A DNA stretch of 64,000 nt from Limnephilus marmoratus (lineage: Eukaryota > Arthropoda > Insecta > Trichoptera > Limnephilidae). This document shows positions 1 to 11,257 of the stretch, piece by piece. Location: assembly GCA_917880885.1 (NCBI GenBank), contig OU862919.1:51559058-51623057 (forward strand), written 5' to 3'. The notes under the pieces are model-generated. The model saw only the letters and a program-made list of their open reading frames with translations, ran no database searches and had not been told where the DNA came from. A program made the translations under genes and the position numbers. How positions within the stretch are numbered: position 1 is the stretch's first letter; every line of letters begins with the position of its first letter.

Positions 1-1604
1 TAATTACCTTTGAAATATCGTGCTTACGAAGGAATGTATTTGAATTATGACGAAATTTTAATGATCTCAATATTAGAAATTATTCGATAATATCTGTGTA
101 CTAGATCGAGCTGATATTGTAAAATGCAAATAAAAATGTAAAATACACTTTATGGCTAATGTTTTAATCGTTATTTCAAAACAAAACCAAGCCACATTAG
201 CCTACTTTCCGGCGTTGCGCGCGCAATCGCCGATCTTAGAATTGCATTTATCAATCAACATCAAAAGCAGCATTACGTATTAGAGTGGGTAGCTAGAAAC
301 AGCCTGCTACCTACGTAATAATAGAACTGAATGTGCACAGTTGCAAAAACCAACACAAGCAAGGAGAATTATGCGCACATGTTCCGATCTAAGTGATTTA
401 ACGCCGGTAGCTGACATACCGCTCCGATCCCCAATCAGCTGTCCAGCAGTCTTAATGAATATACCGCTCTACAACCCCCGCTATAAGGTCTATAAGGGCG
501 TGTCAGATGGCTCGGCGCTTGAGCACTTCTCCACACACGCTGGTCGCTTGATCTCATTACGCCGAAGCACGTATAATCTACCATGAATAAAAAACCGATT
601 TAACTGAAAGGATTCCATTATTTTATTATTCGATTGTTTGTAATTTCCATGCCCCTTGTAATTTAAAAAAAAATAATTGCTCCGTGCGCATGCGCGAAAT
701 CATATAAAAGTGTGTGCGTACTTATTATTTTTATTGTTTGGAATAAAACCCCTTAACCCCCTCTCCCGAAGGGACATTTTTGTAAATCATTTCATTCACT
801 CGTCAAATTATTATTATTACGAGTACCGTTCTTAGCGTGCACTTCATCAAATAAAGGGGGTTCGTTGTGCCGGAGTACATACTTATAATATCTAATTATT
901 ACTATTTTTAAAGAGTTGAATGCTTTTAGTTCCCGCTTAATAAAGGACGGGCCTTAATGATTTTCTCGATGGGGGACGAAATCGTGACTTTAGACAATGC
1001 AGTTCGGATTTTCGAACGTAAAAGCTTTAATTTTTTATTTCACCATTAGCAGGGGTGTATTTTATTGTAAAGTGGTGCACTAAAGCATTGTGCGGAAGGC
1101 TCGGAGTTCGGAGTCAACTGTTCAGAATGATTGTTATAATTTATTCGCGGCTTGATCAGAATGCGGAGCGCATTATTTAAAAATAATACCGTTTCTGACA
1201 AGTGATATCCCGCGGTGTTTTAGTGTTCTGTGGGAATATTGGTTAGCAAACACGGGTACTAAATTAATGCTTTATTCGTGGGCCCACCAGTTCAATGTGT
1301 CTCATGGTTGCATTAAAAAATACACAGCCGTGAGGTTGACGTACCAATACTACACACTTATACTAGAATTACTCCTACTGGAATTACATTCGTCAACAAA
1401 CCTAACCTAACTTTTGTTTTGTTTTTACACATGCCATTTGTTTAGCGCACACACAAACCCTCAAAAATTTAAACTTATTGAAAAATCGACTTTTATTACA
1501 TGTGTAAATCAAGTAGGTGTATTAATTCTCTCCATGTGTAATTTCGAGATCATGACAGTTGATCCCCATCAGTTGACCTCTGCTTACTTATGTATGATGT
1601 GCAG
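1..1604. other. No gene recognised
   Basis: AT-rich sequence without a convincing coding region. The open frame at 341-586 lies in a locally GC-richer patch but resembles no family I recognise and has no clear splice context. A TATAAA-like string occurs near 702, with nothing to support a promoter. I see no repeat shared with the rest of the window here. Confidence 0.5.
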
Positions 1605-1720
1605 TGTTAGGTAAAATAAGGTATATCTACTTTCACGAAATATAACTAAGTGTCTCTGAAGGGGTTGTGCGGAGAGGATTTATCGCCGAATAACAAAAGT
1701 ATAAAAGAATTTTTCATTTA
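1605..1720 (+). repeat. Dispersed repeat, copy 1 (partner at 3930-4045)
   Basis: Both copies share the order: a GGTATA-type start, ACTTTCACGAAATATAACTA, a T-rich spacer with GGGGT, GAGAG and CGCCGAATAA. Similarity fades beyond about 110 bp. No coding potential, terminal repeat or target duplication is visible, so the class is unknown. A shared ancestral repeat is inferred from the conserved order of short blocks. Confidence 0.5.
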
Positions 1721-1997
1721 AATGTATCTAGGAAAAACTACCAGTGCATAAGTACAAAAATCAACACTGTGAATAAGTAGGCATATATACTCGTAAATAA
1801 GACAAAGGGCTGTTCCTCAACCGTGGAAGCATATACCGATGCGCAAATACATTAGGTAGGTACTAAGTTTGTCTATTGCAGTCAACTTTCGCTGCGTTCC
1901 ATCTTTAAACAGTTTAAATTTCTGCCAGCAAATACAATCAGTTGAGCAGCCACATGTGGTCAGCGAGTAGACCATGACTGATCTGCAAATAATGTCA

Positions 1998-2062
1998 ACC
2001 CCTAACCTAATATAACCTAACCCAACCTAACATAAACTTACCTAATCTAACCTAATAACCAC
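1998..2062. repeat. Degenerate CCTAA tract
   Basis: Irregular runs of CCTAA, CCTAAC and CCTAAT. The canonical telomere unit of most insects is TTAGG (CCTAA on the other strand), so this is a short interstitial telomere-like tract or simple sequence. It is too degenerate to be a working telomere. Confidence 0.5.
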
Positions 2063-2174
2063 AGAAAAGCCTGATGTTTTTTTAATTGCCGACAAAACAT
2101 TGTACGTTGTCTAAATGATTAAATATATGTTTTTTCTTGCAAACCGAATATAAGTGGATAACTATTTATTAAAA

Positions 2175-2720
2175 AAATTCTCTTGGTCACGCCATAACTT
2201 CAGAACGACTTTACCTATTTCATTCATCTTTTTTTTTAAGTTTTCTAATACCTTGTAGAAGGTTCTTAAGGAAAGAAAAATTAAGAAAATTGAATAGTTT
2301 CAGAAAACTTAACGACTATTTTAACTTCGCACGTTTGACAGTTCGCGCGTTTGATGAAATTGAATTTAGCAGGTAGCTGTTTTTTTTGTACCAAAATAAT
2401 TATTTATGGATTTATAAAATTTATCTTAAATAGGTACCTATGGTAGGTACCAAAATTTGATTGATTGTTCTTATAACATACAAAAATTAGTATTAGTAAT
2501 ATACGAAAAATTAAAATTTGAATAAAAAAATTGTCATAGGTGACACGTGAGCTGTTTGAAAACTAAATGTACTGGGACTGATCGGACGGGGAAGCGGGAG
2601 AGGAGAGAAGGTGAGCGGGGGAGGATAGGAGATGCGTGAGGGGAACGGTAACGCACGGGAAAGGACATGCCGGGAGAAACAATTTATTTCTTTGAATATG
2701 GCAGTGCAACTGACGAATTG
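2175..2720 (-). repeat. Interspersed repeat, likely LINE 3' end (minus strand)
   Basis: This is the reverse complement of the repeat at 25075-25735. Shared blocks in element orientation are a GCATG start, CATATTTAAAGAAATAAATTG, a long C-rich/CCCGTTC stretch, CATTTAGTTTTC-like sequence, GCGCGAACTGTCAAACG and the end block GAAGTTATGGCGTGACCAAG. The end resembles 3' regions of RTE-type LINEs that finish in short ATATAGAT-like repeats; that class assignment is inference. It abuts the SINE at 2738, and the same SINE family sits next to the other copy at 24640. Confidence 0.6.
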
Positions 2721-2737
2721 ACAAATTGACAAATTGA

Positions 2738-3162
2738 CGACCTCCGTAGTCCAGTGGCTAAGACTCTTGACTCACATTCCGGAGGTCGCGGGTTCGAACC
2801 CGGCATGCGCAAATAAATTTTATTTGATTAATTTGTGTTATTTCACAATTAATTCATTTAAAATAATATATAGTATATTTGCGGCATGTTCCAGAGTGGA
2901 AGATACTATTAGTATCGCCCTGGTGTAAGACCACCATTCAGAATTGAAACGTTGCTTGAAAATGGCTTTAGCCGTGTTTAGTGACCAGATCTGAATAGCC
3001 AGGTACTTCCCAACCTTCCTCTTCCCCACCTCCTTCCCCTCCCCACTACCTTCAGCCTCACAACATACCCCAATTGGGGATGCCATAGTCTCACTGGCTC
3101 CAGATGGGAGCAGTTGAGATTCTTGTGCGGTATTCACTGTAAAAAAAAAAAAAAAAAAAAAA
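2738..3162 (+). mobile_element. tRNA-derived SINE, young copy (SINE-A)
   Basis: A tRNA-like head carries an A box (TAGTCCAGTGG at 2747) and a B box (GGTTCGAACC at 2791-2800), the internal RNA polymerase III promoter. A roughly 330-bp body follows and ends in a run of more than 20 A at about 3140-3162. The body is nearly identical to the minus-strand copy at 55705-56119; diverged copies lie at 6341-7290, 9905-10015 and 24640-25025. The long pure A-tail and near identity point to recent retrotransposition. Just upstream is a short ATTGACA tandem run. No clean target duplication was found. Confidence 0.85.
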
Positions 3163-3513
3163 ACGCACGCTGGAAACCAGCCTGTTTATTATAAAATCTA
3201 TATCTGGCAAACCTATACCAACTGGTTAGTATCCGAGTCGTCCAACGCGCAGGGTTCCCATCTCTGCTAGTACTACATATTGGCAAAATAACATTTTCCG
3301 CCTGTAATGATGGAAGAAGGAGGGATCAATTTTTGTCAGATTAATCGGAAACGGGAATTGTTTTATTATTTTTTTATTTTTTATTATTTATTTCTTTTAC
3401 TAGTGTGTTGCCGGGTCTATGCGGGTCTTTAGTTATTTCTTTCAATCTATTTATTGTTGACAAGTGCTTTTGTTATATTGTTAATAATAATTTGTTGTTA
3501 TTATTGTTTGCAG

Positions 3514-3644
3514 ACGAGTCAGGATGCGAGGCTGACATGGCAGAGGCGTGTGGGGCGGCAGGTTCCCTGGGCGGGGGCGGAGCGGGGGGCGGGGGCGGAG
3601 GCGGGCCGCCCATCATCAGGGACACCGATCACAACTTCGGAGAG
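3514..3644 (+). CDS. Candidate host-gene coding exon, Gly-rich
   Basis: A GC-rich 131-bp block in AT-rich surroundings, preceded by a pyrimidine/T-rich stretch ending TTTGCAG and followed by GTAGGA, which together look like a normal 3' and 5' splice-site pair. In the open frame it encodes an acidic start with an internal Met (MAEACGAAG at the ATG near 3537), a glycine-rich tract and then PPIIRDTDHNFGE before the donor. The frame starts with two bases of a split codon and ends on a codon boundary. The product is unrecognised. It could be an internal exon, or a first coding exon starting at the ATG in GACATGG. No neighbouring exon was found. Confidence 0.5.
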
Positions 3645-3929
3645 GTAGGACCCCTTAATATCTATACATTTTTGTCTCTAATGTCATGTATTGGTTATTT
3701 TAAAACGAATTTTAACGATTATGTAAAATTAATCGAATCCGTGAAATTAATTATATTATTTTAATCAATTTTTTTTAATTGTAAAACGATTCCTTCAACT
3801 GAGTACCAAGAGGCCGTCAAAATCGGAATAAAACTATAAATTTGTTTCAAAACAAAGCCACAAAACAACATCGGGATACTCTTCTTTGCATAACGGTTGG
3901 CCCCCCGGCAAACTTATATTTAATATGCA

Positions 3930-4045
3930 GTCGGTTTAGGGAAAATACGGTATACCTACTTTCACGAAATATAACTACGTGATTCTGACGGGGTGTGTGT
4001 AGAGAGAACGTACCGCCGAATAAAAAAGGTGTAAAACCATAGACA
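3930..4045 (+). repeat. Dispersed repeat, copy 2 (partner at 1605-1720)
   Basis: Shares ACTTTCACGAAATATAACTA and the downstream CGCCGAATAA block with the copy at 1605, in the same orientation. Class unknown. Confidence 0.5.
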
Positions 4046-6340
4046 TCCAAATGGATAGACAAGCAATTACAGATGAGGGGTAAAACCAAACTATGAAGAG
4101 CGAAGAGGGGAAAGATGACTGTCATTCGTTGAACAATCAATCTGACAGTATATAGGCATCTCGCATTACAATATCACCATTTAGTTCTTTAAAGCAAAAT
4201 CTGCTTTGAATGAATAGACCTTTTTACATGGGAGCGCGAATTGCTTGCCATGTTCAAAACATATTTGCTAAGGCCAAATGCTCGCCCCAAAAAGACTCGC
4301 GCCAATACACATATCAATATTTTGTTACCGTGTTTAGTTAAAACACTTTTACAAATGTTTCATAATTTACTTACCCCTGTAACCAGCGACGAGCACATTA
4401 GAGTACCGCCCACATTAGCTATGTACACATTGATACGTAGATATATTGTATAGCACAAGCTGCCGTTATTTCGTTAAATGTATGGATGTCAGCTTCTCGC
4501 TGTTCACGGCAAGAATGATGACGTCACACATTTTAGATTCAAGCGAGGCTATATCCCCTCCCCATGGAGCGAGCCGGTTCCAAGGAGGAGCTACAGCCGG
4601 CGCCATGTGGAGGGGGAAATAATACGTTTTTATCAGTTAGGGCAGGTCCAGATATATTCATATGTCCGTGTGTAAAACATATTTTAATTCAAATTCATCA
4701 AGGATAAAACAACTTGCCTGTATACTGAATACACCAGCGTATAAGTACAAAAAATTTAGACGCTACAGAAATTCTCATACTCAGACCAATTTATTGTTAA
4801 ATGTATTTTTGAAGTTGATTTGAATTTAATAAATAATGCTAAAACAATTATAGTTTCATAGTTAATATCATTTCGGGGGGCAACGGTCTTCGGATCAACT
4901 GCCGGGTCACCTTGTATAACGTATAAAGAGACGTGAAGGCATACGTAGTCCAACGACAAATCACATGAAATTAATTTTTGATTTTTAAAGTTATAATAGA
5001 AAATAAATGGTTTGCCAGCATTTCACACAAGTGGGCTTGTCGTAGATAGGAACTATACAACTCGTATTATGTAGATTATTGTTATTCTAACTAATAAAGA
5101 CGAGGTTAATCACCAAATTTCTATTTTGCGATCGAAATGTATACGCATGGTGTCCGGGGTACAGTGCATTTAACTTTGGTAGGTGTTGGTGGAAGTAAAT
5201 AAGTTGAATAAGTCGTAAAAGCAAGTGGATCTGGTACCACCTCCTGAAGTTAGTGCATTTTACGCTGGACACTTAACCAAGCAGGAAAATAGGTAGATAC
5301 CTACCTACCAAGCAAGAAGTACCTTCTACCGACTACCATCTACTGCCTACCAACCTTACTCAATTAATTATGTTACCCTACCTACTTAGATATTATAAAT
5401 CATACGATGTGATTATTTTATTTAAACCGTTTCGTAGGAAGGCTGCTATCCCACTGTAAAACATAATATCAACCCGGAGGCTGATTATGTTGTTGATACA
5501 AAATATCGTTGTTTGAGCCGAATCTGTGTACCTTTACCACCGACTACTTAAATAATAAATTATTGTTATAGTAGTTACCTAAAAATGTTTCTATGGAAGA
5601 TACCGCCCTGGTAGAGAGATGCCCATTTATAATCCAAACGTTGTGTTTCTTGGGATAGGTTTAACTTTTTTTAAAGTACAGGAATGAATATAACCTTAAT
5701 TTATTCAGGTCCTCTTTCTCTTTCCCTTCCCCAATGGCTGTGACAGGGATGAAATAATTCCAATGCCTTCGGGAATCGTTCCGCGGTTATGCGTGTAGCG
5801 AAGCAACGAACAACCATAAAATACTATTTTTATCCGATTTTATACAATGGTATCACCGGCCACCACTCTCTGGCTAGGTGCATGACAACGCACATTCATT
5901 CCGGTTTTAGCGTTCGTTCTCTCTGCCTGCTTTAGCTCTAAACAAGATAAATATCAAATCTGTGCAAATTATTGTAACACAAAAATTTTATTGTAAATAT
6001 ATTTGACTCGCGTTAAATCAAGAGTTGTTATTAAATACCTCCACAACACACGCATACAGTTTACAGACGTGGCAAGGCCTGTAAACTGTCAGACCCTGAT
6101 ATTTCACTAAACAATATCCCATATTGCCAAACGTGAAAGACGATTTATTTGACAACAGATTTGAATAGGGGGCATCTTCACAGTCCTTCTCTTTTCATTC
6201 ATGTTTCCCGCATCAGCTCACGAATTTCACCAAAAATAGATGAAATGGTTACACACAACTCTTTTTTCTTCATATTTGAATTGCCTGATACTTTGTTACC
6301 TTTATCCATCCTTTCTTTATTCATTATCTCCACAGCATTG
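4046..6340. other. No gene recognised
   Basis: Short open frames only, none with splice context or a recognisable family. A CTACC/TACCTACC-rich simple-sequence patch lies at about 5285-5350. Nothing else is assignable. Confidence 0.5.
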
Positions 6341-6581
6341 ACCTCTGTGGTCTAGGGGTGAGGCTCTTGGCTAAGAACGTTAATTGTTTTTAATAAATTT
6401 ATATAGTTTCACAATTAATTAATTAAAAATAATATATTATATTATATTTGATTCACGTTCCAGACCGGAAAAATCCATAAAAAAGACCAGAATCAATAGG
6501 TGCTCTCAGTAGATACTCGGTGAAAGGCCACCATTCAGAATTGAAAAGTTGCATCTTTTACCGATTAAAATGACCAGGGTA

Positions 6582-6812
6582 CCTAGCATGGACGATCGAT
6601 ATAGATTCTATCGAAAATGTCGGTTACTTCTCATCGCTCCCGAGCACGACTGCAGGTCGCTAACGAACAAATGACAGTTCACCTCAAATAAATAAGAATA
6701 CCTTAGTCGTTGTGAACTGTTTTTTTTTCGTTAGCAGCCTGCAGTTGTGCTCGGGAGCGATGACAAGTTACCGACATTTTCGATAAAACCTATATCGATC
6801 GACCATGCTAGA
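6582..6812. mobile_element. Fold-back MITE with about 85-bp inverted arms (copy 1)
   Basis: 231 bp, almost entirely inverted repeat: the left arm begins CCTAGCATGGACGATCGATA and the right arm reads the same inverted apart from a few changes. A TA dinucleotide flanks both ends (6580-6581 and 6813-6814), which would fit a Tc1/mariner-type element, though two bases are weak evidence. There is no coding capacity. It sits inside an old SINE and 13 bp from a second related MITE. Confidence 0.75.
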
Positions 6813-6825
6813 TACCCAGAGGCCC

Positions 6826-7057
6826 CCTAGCATAGGCGATCGATAAGGATTGATACAATAACTTTCGGTAACTTCTCATCGTTCCATAGGACAACTGCAG
6901 ATCGCTAAAGTACAAACATCAGTTGACATCGAATATACTAAGAACATTTAGCCATCATGAACTGTTACTTATTCGTTGGCGATCTGCAGTCAGGTTAGGA
7001 ATGGTGAGAAGTTACCGAAAGTCATCCAAGCAATCCTTATCGATCGACCGTGCTAGG
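6826..7057. mobile_element. Fold-back MITE (copy 2, related to the one at 6582)
   Basis: 232 bp with ends CCTAGCATAGGCGATCGATA and its inverse. The order of arm blocks matches the neighbour (TAACTTCTCATCG, CTGCAG, CGCTAA), but the sequence has diverged. AGGCC lies at 6820-6824 and again at 7058-7062, either a short target duplication or chance. Two members of one family in tandem inside one SINE suggest a preferred target or local transposition. Confidence 0.7.
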
Positions 7058-7290
7058 AGGCCAGGTCTCTACAACCAGGTACACCCCACCTTCCACTTTA
7101 CCATCTCCTTCCCTCCTGGCTACCTTCAGCGTTACCAGCGGTAACAACAGTTCCGAGTGGATATGTATTCTCAACCCTTCTCTTCTTCTTCTCCTTCCCA
7201 TCCCCGACTTCCTTTAGCCTCATACATGAGTCCAAAATGGGGTTGTCATCGACCCGTAGAGCAGTTGGCACTATTTATTTATTAGATAAA

Positions 7291-8540
7291 ATCCTTCCGT
7301 AACCGCGTCATTAGCGATTAAAAAAATCACAAATTCGGATTGTGCTGGATTTAAAAAACTAAGTTTAAGTTTTTTTTATAAAGAATCAAATCGAATCTGA
7401 GCTCTTTTTGTCTTTTTCAAAGTGTAGCTAAGGCACTGTTTAAGAGTTAGGAAGTGTTTTTTTTATTAGTAAGGCTGATAGTAGATAGTTTTAATAATGA
7501 TGGTTATAGTGTAGGATTATAAGATCAACCGGTGATCATCTCACGTCTGAGGAATGTAGCGATCGCTCTAATGAGCACAAAAAGAAAACGCACATGAAAT
7601 TGCATTTCTTGTTAATTAAGACGGGTTTGACCGCTTCATACCATCGGGAATACTTCTATGTGGAAGGTTCTTAGCTTGCAATTACACACATACTTAGTAC
7701 TCTGTTTCACCAAATTACATTTTACCTGTGAATTAGTTCCGGGGTTCTACAGTTTTATTATCAGATCATTTTTACCTGACAAAGTGAACCTCCCTTTTCA
7801 GATATGAATTGTTTTTGTGTTTAATTCGTACCCAATTTAATTTTTTTTTTAAATTAATTCAAATTAAAATAAATAATATTATTATTAATTTCTGCAAGCT
7901 TTTTAGTTTTTATTATTCAAGACCATTTTAAAAAAGCTTTACTAAAGCTTTACCAATAAGCCTGAAGAAAATTTTAAGCAATTGATAAACAACCGTGTCT
8001 ATGGAAACCTTACTAATAGAAACGAAAGTAACCTAAAATAGTTCATGGACAGATTATAGGAATACATTGCTTACATAGCCAAAGATGGTTGCTTATGTGT
8101 TACGTTAATAACAATTATTTTTCATCCAATTTCGAAATTTTTCAAGATATTTTCAATGTATTTATTTTTTTATTGAAGTGAAAACTTATTTAGCACCGTT
8201 GTGGTTTGAAACTCGATGAAACGAAAAAGCGGCACTAAAAAGAAACAAACACATTATAGGATTTAGGCTGCGAAAGAATGAGAATAATCAGTCTTCTCTT
8301 TGTGTGGTGCTTCGTAGCCTCCCCACTCTTGTCTATTTTAGATTTATAAAGCAGAATTAAAGATTTAATTTTTTTATACGCATCGTTTCGAATCTGTGTC
8401 TCGGATATATAGATTTGTCACTGTTCATCTTCTACGCCTACTTCTGCGGGTAAATGTTTCTATTGTTAGACGATTAGCAATACCGAATGAAACGTGGTTT
8501 ACGACGTATGTATTTAGTGTTGGTTTTATTTTAAGATTAA
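7291..8540. other. No gene recognised
   Basis: AT-rich sequence with only short chance open frames and no repeat I can match to other parts of the window. Confidence 0.5.
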
Positions 8541-8910
8541 TGGATGTCGCTAATTTAATTATTTCAGGGAAAAACACTTTTTGCAAGTTTTGCTTTAAAA
8601 TATTTAGATGAATTATTTGTTTGCGCCCGTACACATGCAATACCTATGAATAAATAGTTTTGTACATAATGTACAAACTCAATTCTTTCAAGACAGGCAT
8701 TTAAATACAATATTGTGTATCTCTGATTCAATCCAATATTGTATTTGTAAGCCTTTCTTGAAAGAATTGAATTTATATTCCGACAAAACTCTTTATTCAT
8801 ATTTATATTTTGTATGTACGGGCGCAAACAAATAATTCATTTTTAAAATTGAAAGCATGACTTCCGAAAAGTGTGTTTTCCTGAAATAATTAAGTTGGCG
8901 TCATCTGTGA
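8541..8910. mobile_element. Fold-back MITE, family M (copy 1)
   Basis: Inverted arms: the left reads GATGTCGCTAATTTAATTAT near 8543, the right inverse reads GATGACGCCAACTTAATTAT. Inner blocks GAATTATTTGTTTGCGCCCG, CAATTCTTTCAAGA and CAATATTGTAT also recur inverted. Family members occur at about 56510-56820 and at about 62560-63530, the latter split by a LINE. There is no coding capacity, and the open frames on both strands here are by-products of the palindrome. The superfamily is undetermined. Confidence 0.65.
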
Positions 8911-9354
8911 ACGCGTGGGTTATAATGCATGTTCCATTTAACCTTAAACTGTATATTATTCATAATGCCAGAGCTCAAAGCTATTGCTGATTCAAACAAG
9001 AACTCATCATTCGCAGAACTCAATATTATATAGAATCAGACACAAATGTCAAAGCTCTAAAGAATAACTTCACGGTTAGCAGGACGAGTATTCTGTTTGT
9101 ATAGAGCTTAGGAACGTAATTAAGCAGTAGACACCTAATATTTGCATTTTGCACGTCTTTGATGTGACTTCAGGTAAATAATTGCATTAATACATTTGTA
9201 TAACGTGTCAATGCTTAATTATATGTATTTATTTTCGCACCGTGAATTTAAGGTTTTACGACTAAAGGGGATCGAAATGACAATCTAGTTTCCTTCTATA
9301 AAGGAAATCTTCCTAATATGTCTTCGATTGATATACTTGGTGTAACTATAAGTG

Positions 9355-9845
9355 AGCAGGTATGGTGGCTTCATCGAAACCACTGTCAAGCCAGCCTCTC
9401 AGAAGCTGGGCGTACTGTACAGGACCCGCAGATACTTTAATGATACATAACTGATAACCCTGTACAAATCGCAAGTGCACCCCGTTGTTGATTTTGGCAG
9501 CTAACTCTGGTCCAAAATATCTGAATAAAACCCTTGACTCTGTGCAGAAACGGGCGGTCCGTTTAATAGATTCTCCTACTTTAAAAAGCGGATTGCAACC
9601 ATTAGAGCACAGGCGTCATGTATGTATGGTGTCCTTGTTCTACCGGTATTACAATTGAAGATGCTCTCGGCACCGGTGCATAGTGCGGGAAACATGCCTA
9701 ACGCGCGCCCAACATATGTATACGGTTGACATTTGTCACATGAGAACGGGTCGGTTCAACGAATTGAGTAACAGCTCGGCTGTGGTTGATTGTGAATGAT
9801 TTGTCGACACCTGAGTTTCCACCCTCCTACATCACGAGTCTATAG
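9355..9845 (+). pseudogene. LINE reverse-transcriptase C-terminal fragment (LINE-B)
   Basis: The broken frame encodes the tail of a LINE ORF2: TLYKSQVHP-like, then LDSVQKRAVRLIDSP, LEHRRH and a YRYYN-type block. This is the region after the RT domain in Jockey/CR1-type elements, often ending with a sentence-like RxxRxxFxPRxxxLWN motif. The same block occurs better preserved at 62735-63345 and partly at 52869-53155. Frameshifts and deletions show it is dead. Confidence 0.7.
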
Positions 9846-9904
9846 TCAAGATATTTTTATTTATCATGATATAAACGTTTTCCTTTTGGTTACTGTGTTA
9901 TTTT

Positions 9905-10015
9905 ATGCCACACAAGAATCCCAAATACCCGGAGCCAGTGGGGATGCGTCATCCCCAAGCTTAGGGTGTATTTTGACGATCAAAGGCCATTCAGACTGCT
10001 GAAGCTATTGCAAGC
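9905..10015 (-). mobile_element. SINE-A fragment (minus strand)
   Basis: CACAAGAATCCCAA, GGAGCCAGTG, GATGCGTCATCCCCAA and TTGCAAGCAACG follow the 3' half of SINE-A read on the opposite strand. The head and middle are missing. It lies immediately downstream of the LINE-B fragment. Confidence 0.5.
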
Positions 10016-10780
10016 AACGGTTGGTCTTTTTTATAACACTTGAAGTCAAAAATATTTTACGTGTGGGTAAATTATGAATACGTTAAATTACTTATTGTTT
10101 AATAAAGTAATGATATTTTCCAGGTATAATTGTACTAAAATCTTAAACCGCTCATTAGAATATCTCAGCAGTGCTTACGACTTTTATAGACGCTGTAAAA
10201 TTCGCCGGCAATCCATCCAAAATCATAAAATTATCTATTTTTAATGCTTCTTCAATCATAAAATTATCTAGTTGTAATTTATTATTAATAATTATACCTC
10301 GAAATAATTATAAAAATGAATTACGAATGTTCGCTGTACCTACTATTAAACCCATCCGAATTTGGGTGTTGCGCCGTAAAACATTTTATTATAAATACTT
10401 AATCTTTATCATTAATAATGAAACCGTCTCTTGTAACACAACTACTTAATTAATCTCATTAAAAGTGTTTCTTTTTAAGTGGATATTCATTTCTTAAGAA
10501 GTCCGTGTTTGAGAATGATTTATGATTTATTTCTAGAGGGCATTATTTATGAATCTTAATTATACCTAACGTCTACATTCATAATTTGTAATCAGTTCCA
10601 TTTGATTATAATTCTTTTAGTTTTATGTTTCTGTAGAGGAACTAGTAAATCATCAGAAACTAGTATTTCGGTGGGTATTTACATAAAATCGAATCAAGAT
10701 TAAACAACTCTCGTGTTAAAAAAATCGCCATGTTCAAAATCATTATACCTGGTGCAAACTATCGCACTTATAATTTTAAT
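10016..10780. other. No gene recognised
   Basis: AT-rich flank of the Ty3/gypsy insertion. The open frame at 10171-10449 is low-complexity and has no family match that I know. Confidence 0.5.
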
Positions 10781-11059
10781 TGTTATGTCTGCCCTTTCCT
10801 CGGCAGATAGTAATTATTAATAAGGTTCTTTGAATATAAAAGTGTTTATTTACTGGAATAACCTAGCTGGTTAGCTACGTCTGTTTACTATTCGGGGGTA
10901 GGTAAATCTCTCGAGCCTTGCCACGGGAGCTCGCAAAGTATATCTCTGAGACTGCTTCTTGTACGCCAATGCCATCTGGCGAGCTATGGTGCAAGCTACA
11001 TGCTTACCGCCATCTATCGTATTCTTTCCATATGAAATACTTAATTACTCTACATCACA
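10781..11059 (-). repeat. 3' LTR of the Ty3/gypsy element
   Basis: 279 bp, starting TGTGATGTAG and ending AGACATAACA in element orientation (TG...CA ends). It is identical to the copy at 15722-16000 and directly adjoins the polypurine tract. Confidence 0.95.
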
Positions 11060-11072
11060 CCCTCCCCCACCT
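11060..11072 (-). promoter_or_regulatory. Polypurine tract
   Basis: In element orientation AGGTGGGGGAGGG lies immediately before the 3' LTR. This RNase-H-resistant purine run primes plus-strand DNA synthesis in LTR retrotransposons; its position and composition fit exactly. Confidence 0.85.
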
Positions 11073-11257
11073 AACCTCAAGCCCTGGCTACAATAAATAC
11101 AAGACATGTTCTTTTCAAAGAAGTTATACAATTTGACACAAAAAATAGGATTTTAAATATTTCATTTATACACGATTTTATACTCTAAATTCAACCAAAC
11201 ATAGACATGATTTTAAATATTTCAACTTAAATATTTCTGTTTCTCTGGGAGGGACCT

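Larger units (their letters stand above)
6341..7290 (+). mobile_element. Old SINE-A copy with two nested MITEs
   Basis: The head at 6341 (GACCTCTGTGGTCTAGGGGT) is a mutated version of the SINE-A head. Body blocks such as GGCCACCATTCAGAATTGAAA (about 6525) and CACCATCTCC-type stretches follow the SINE-A order and resume after 7060. The body is split near the sequence that reads GACCAG in the intact copies by two fold-back MITEs (6582-6812 and 6826-7057). The old copy therefore predates the MITE insertions. Confidence 0.6.

Noticed and set aside
2838..3137. 99-codon open frame on the minus strand, also seen at 55647-56024
   Set aside because: It is the antisense of SINE-A; conservation between copies reflects the SINE, not a protein.
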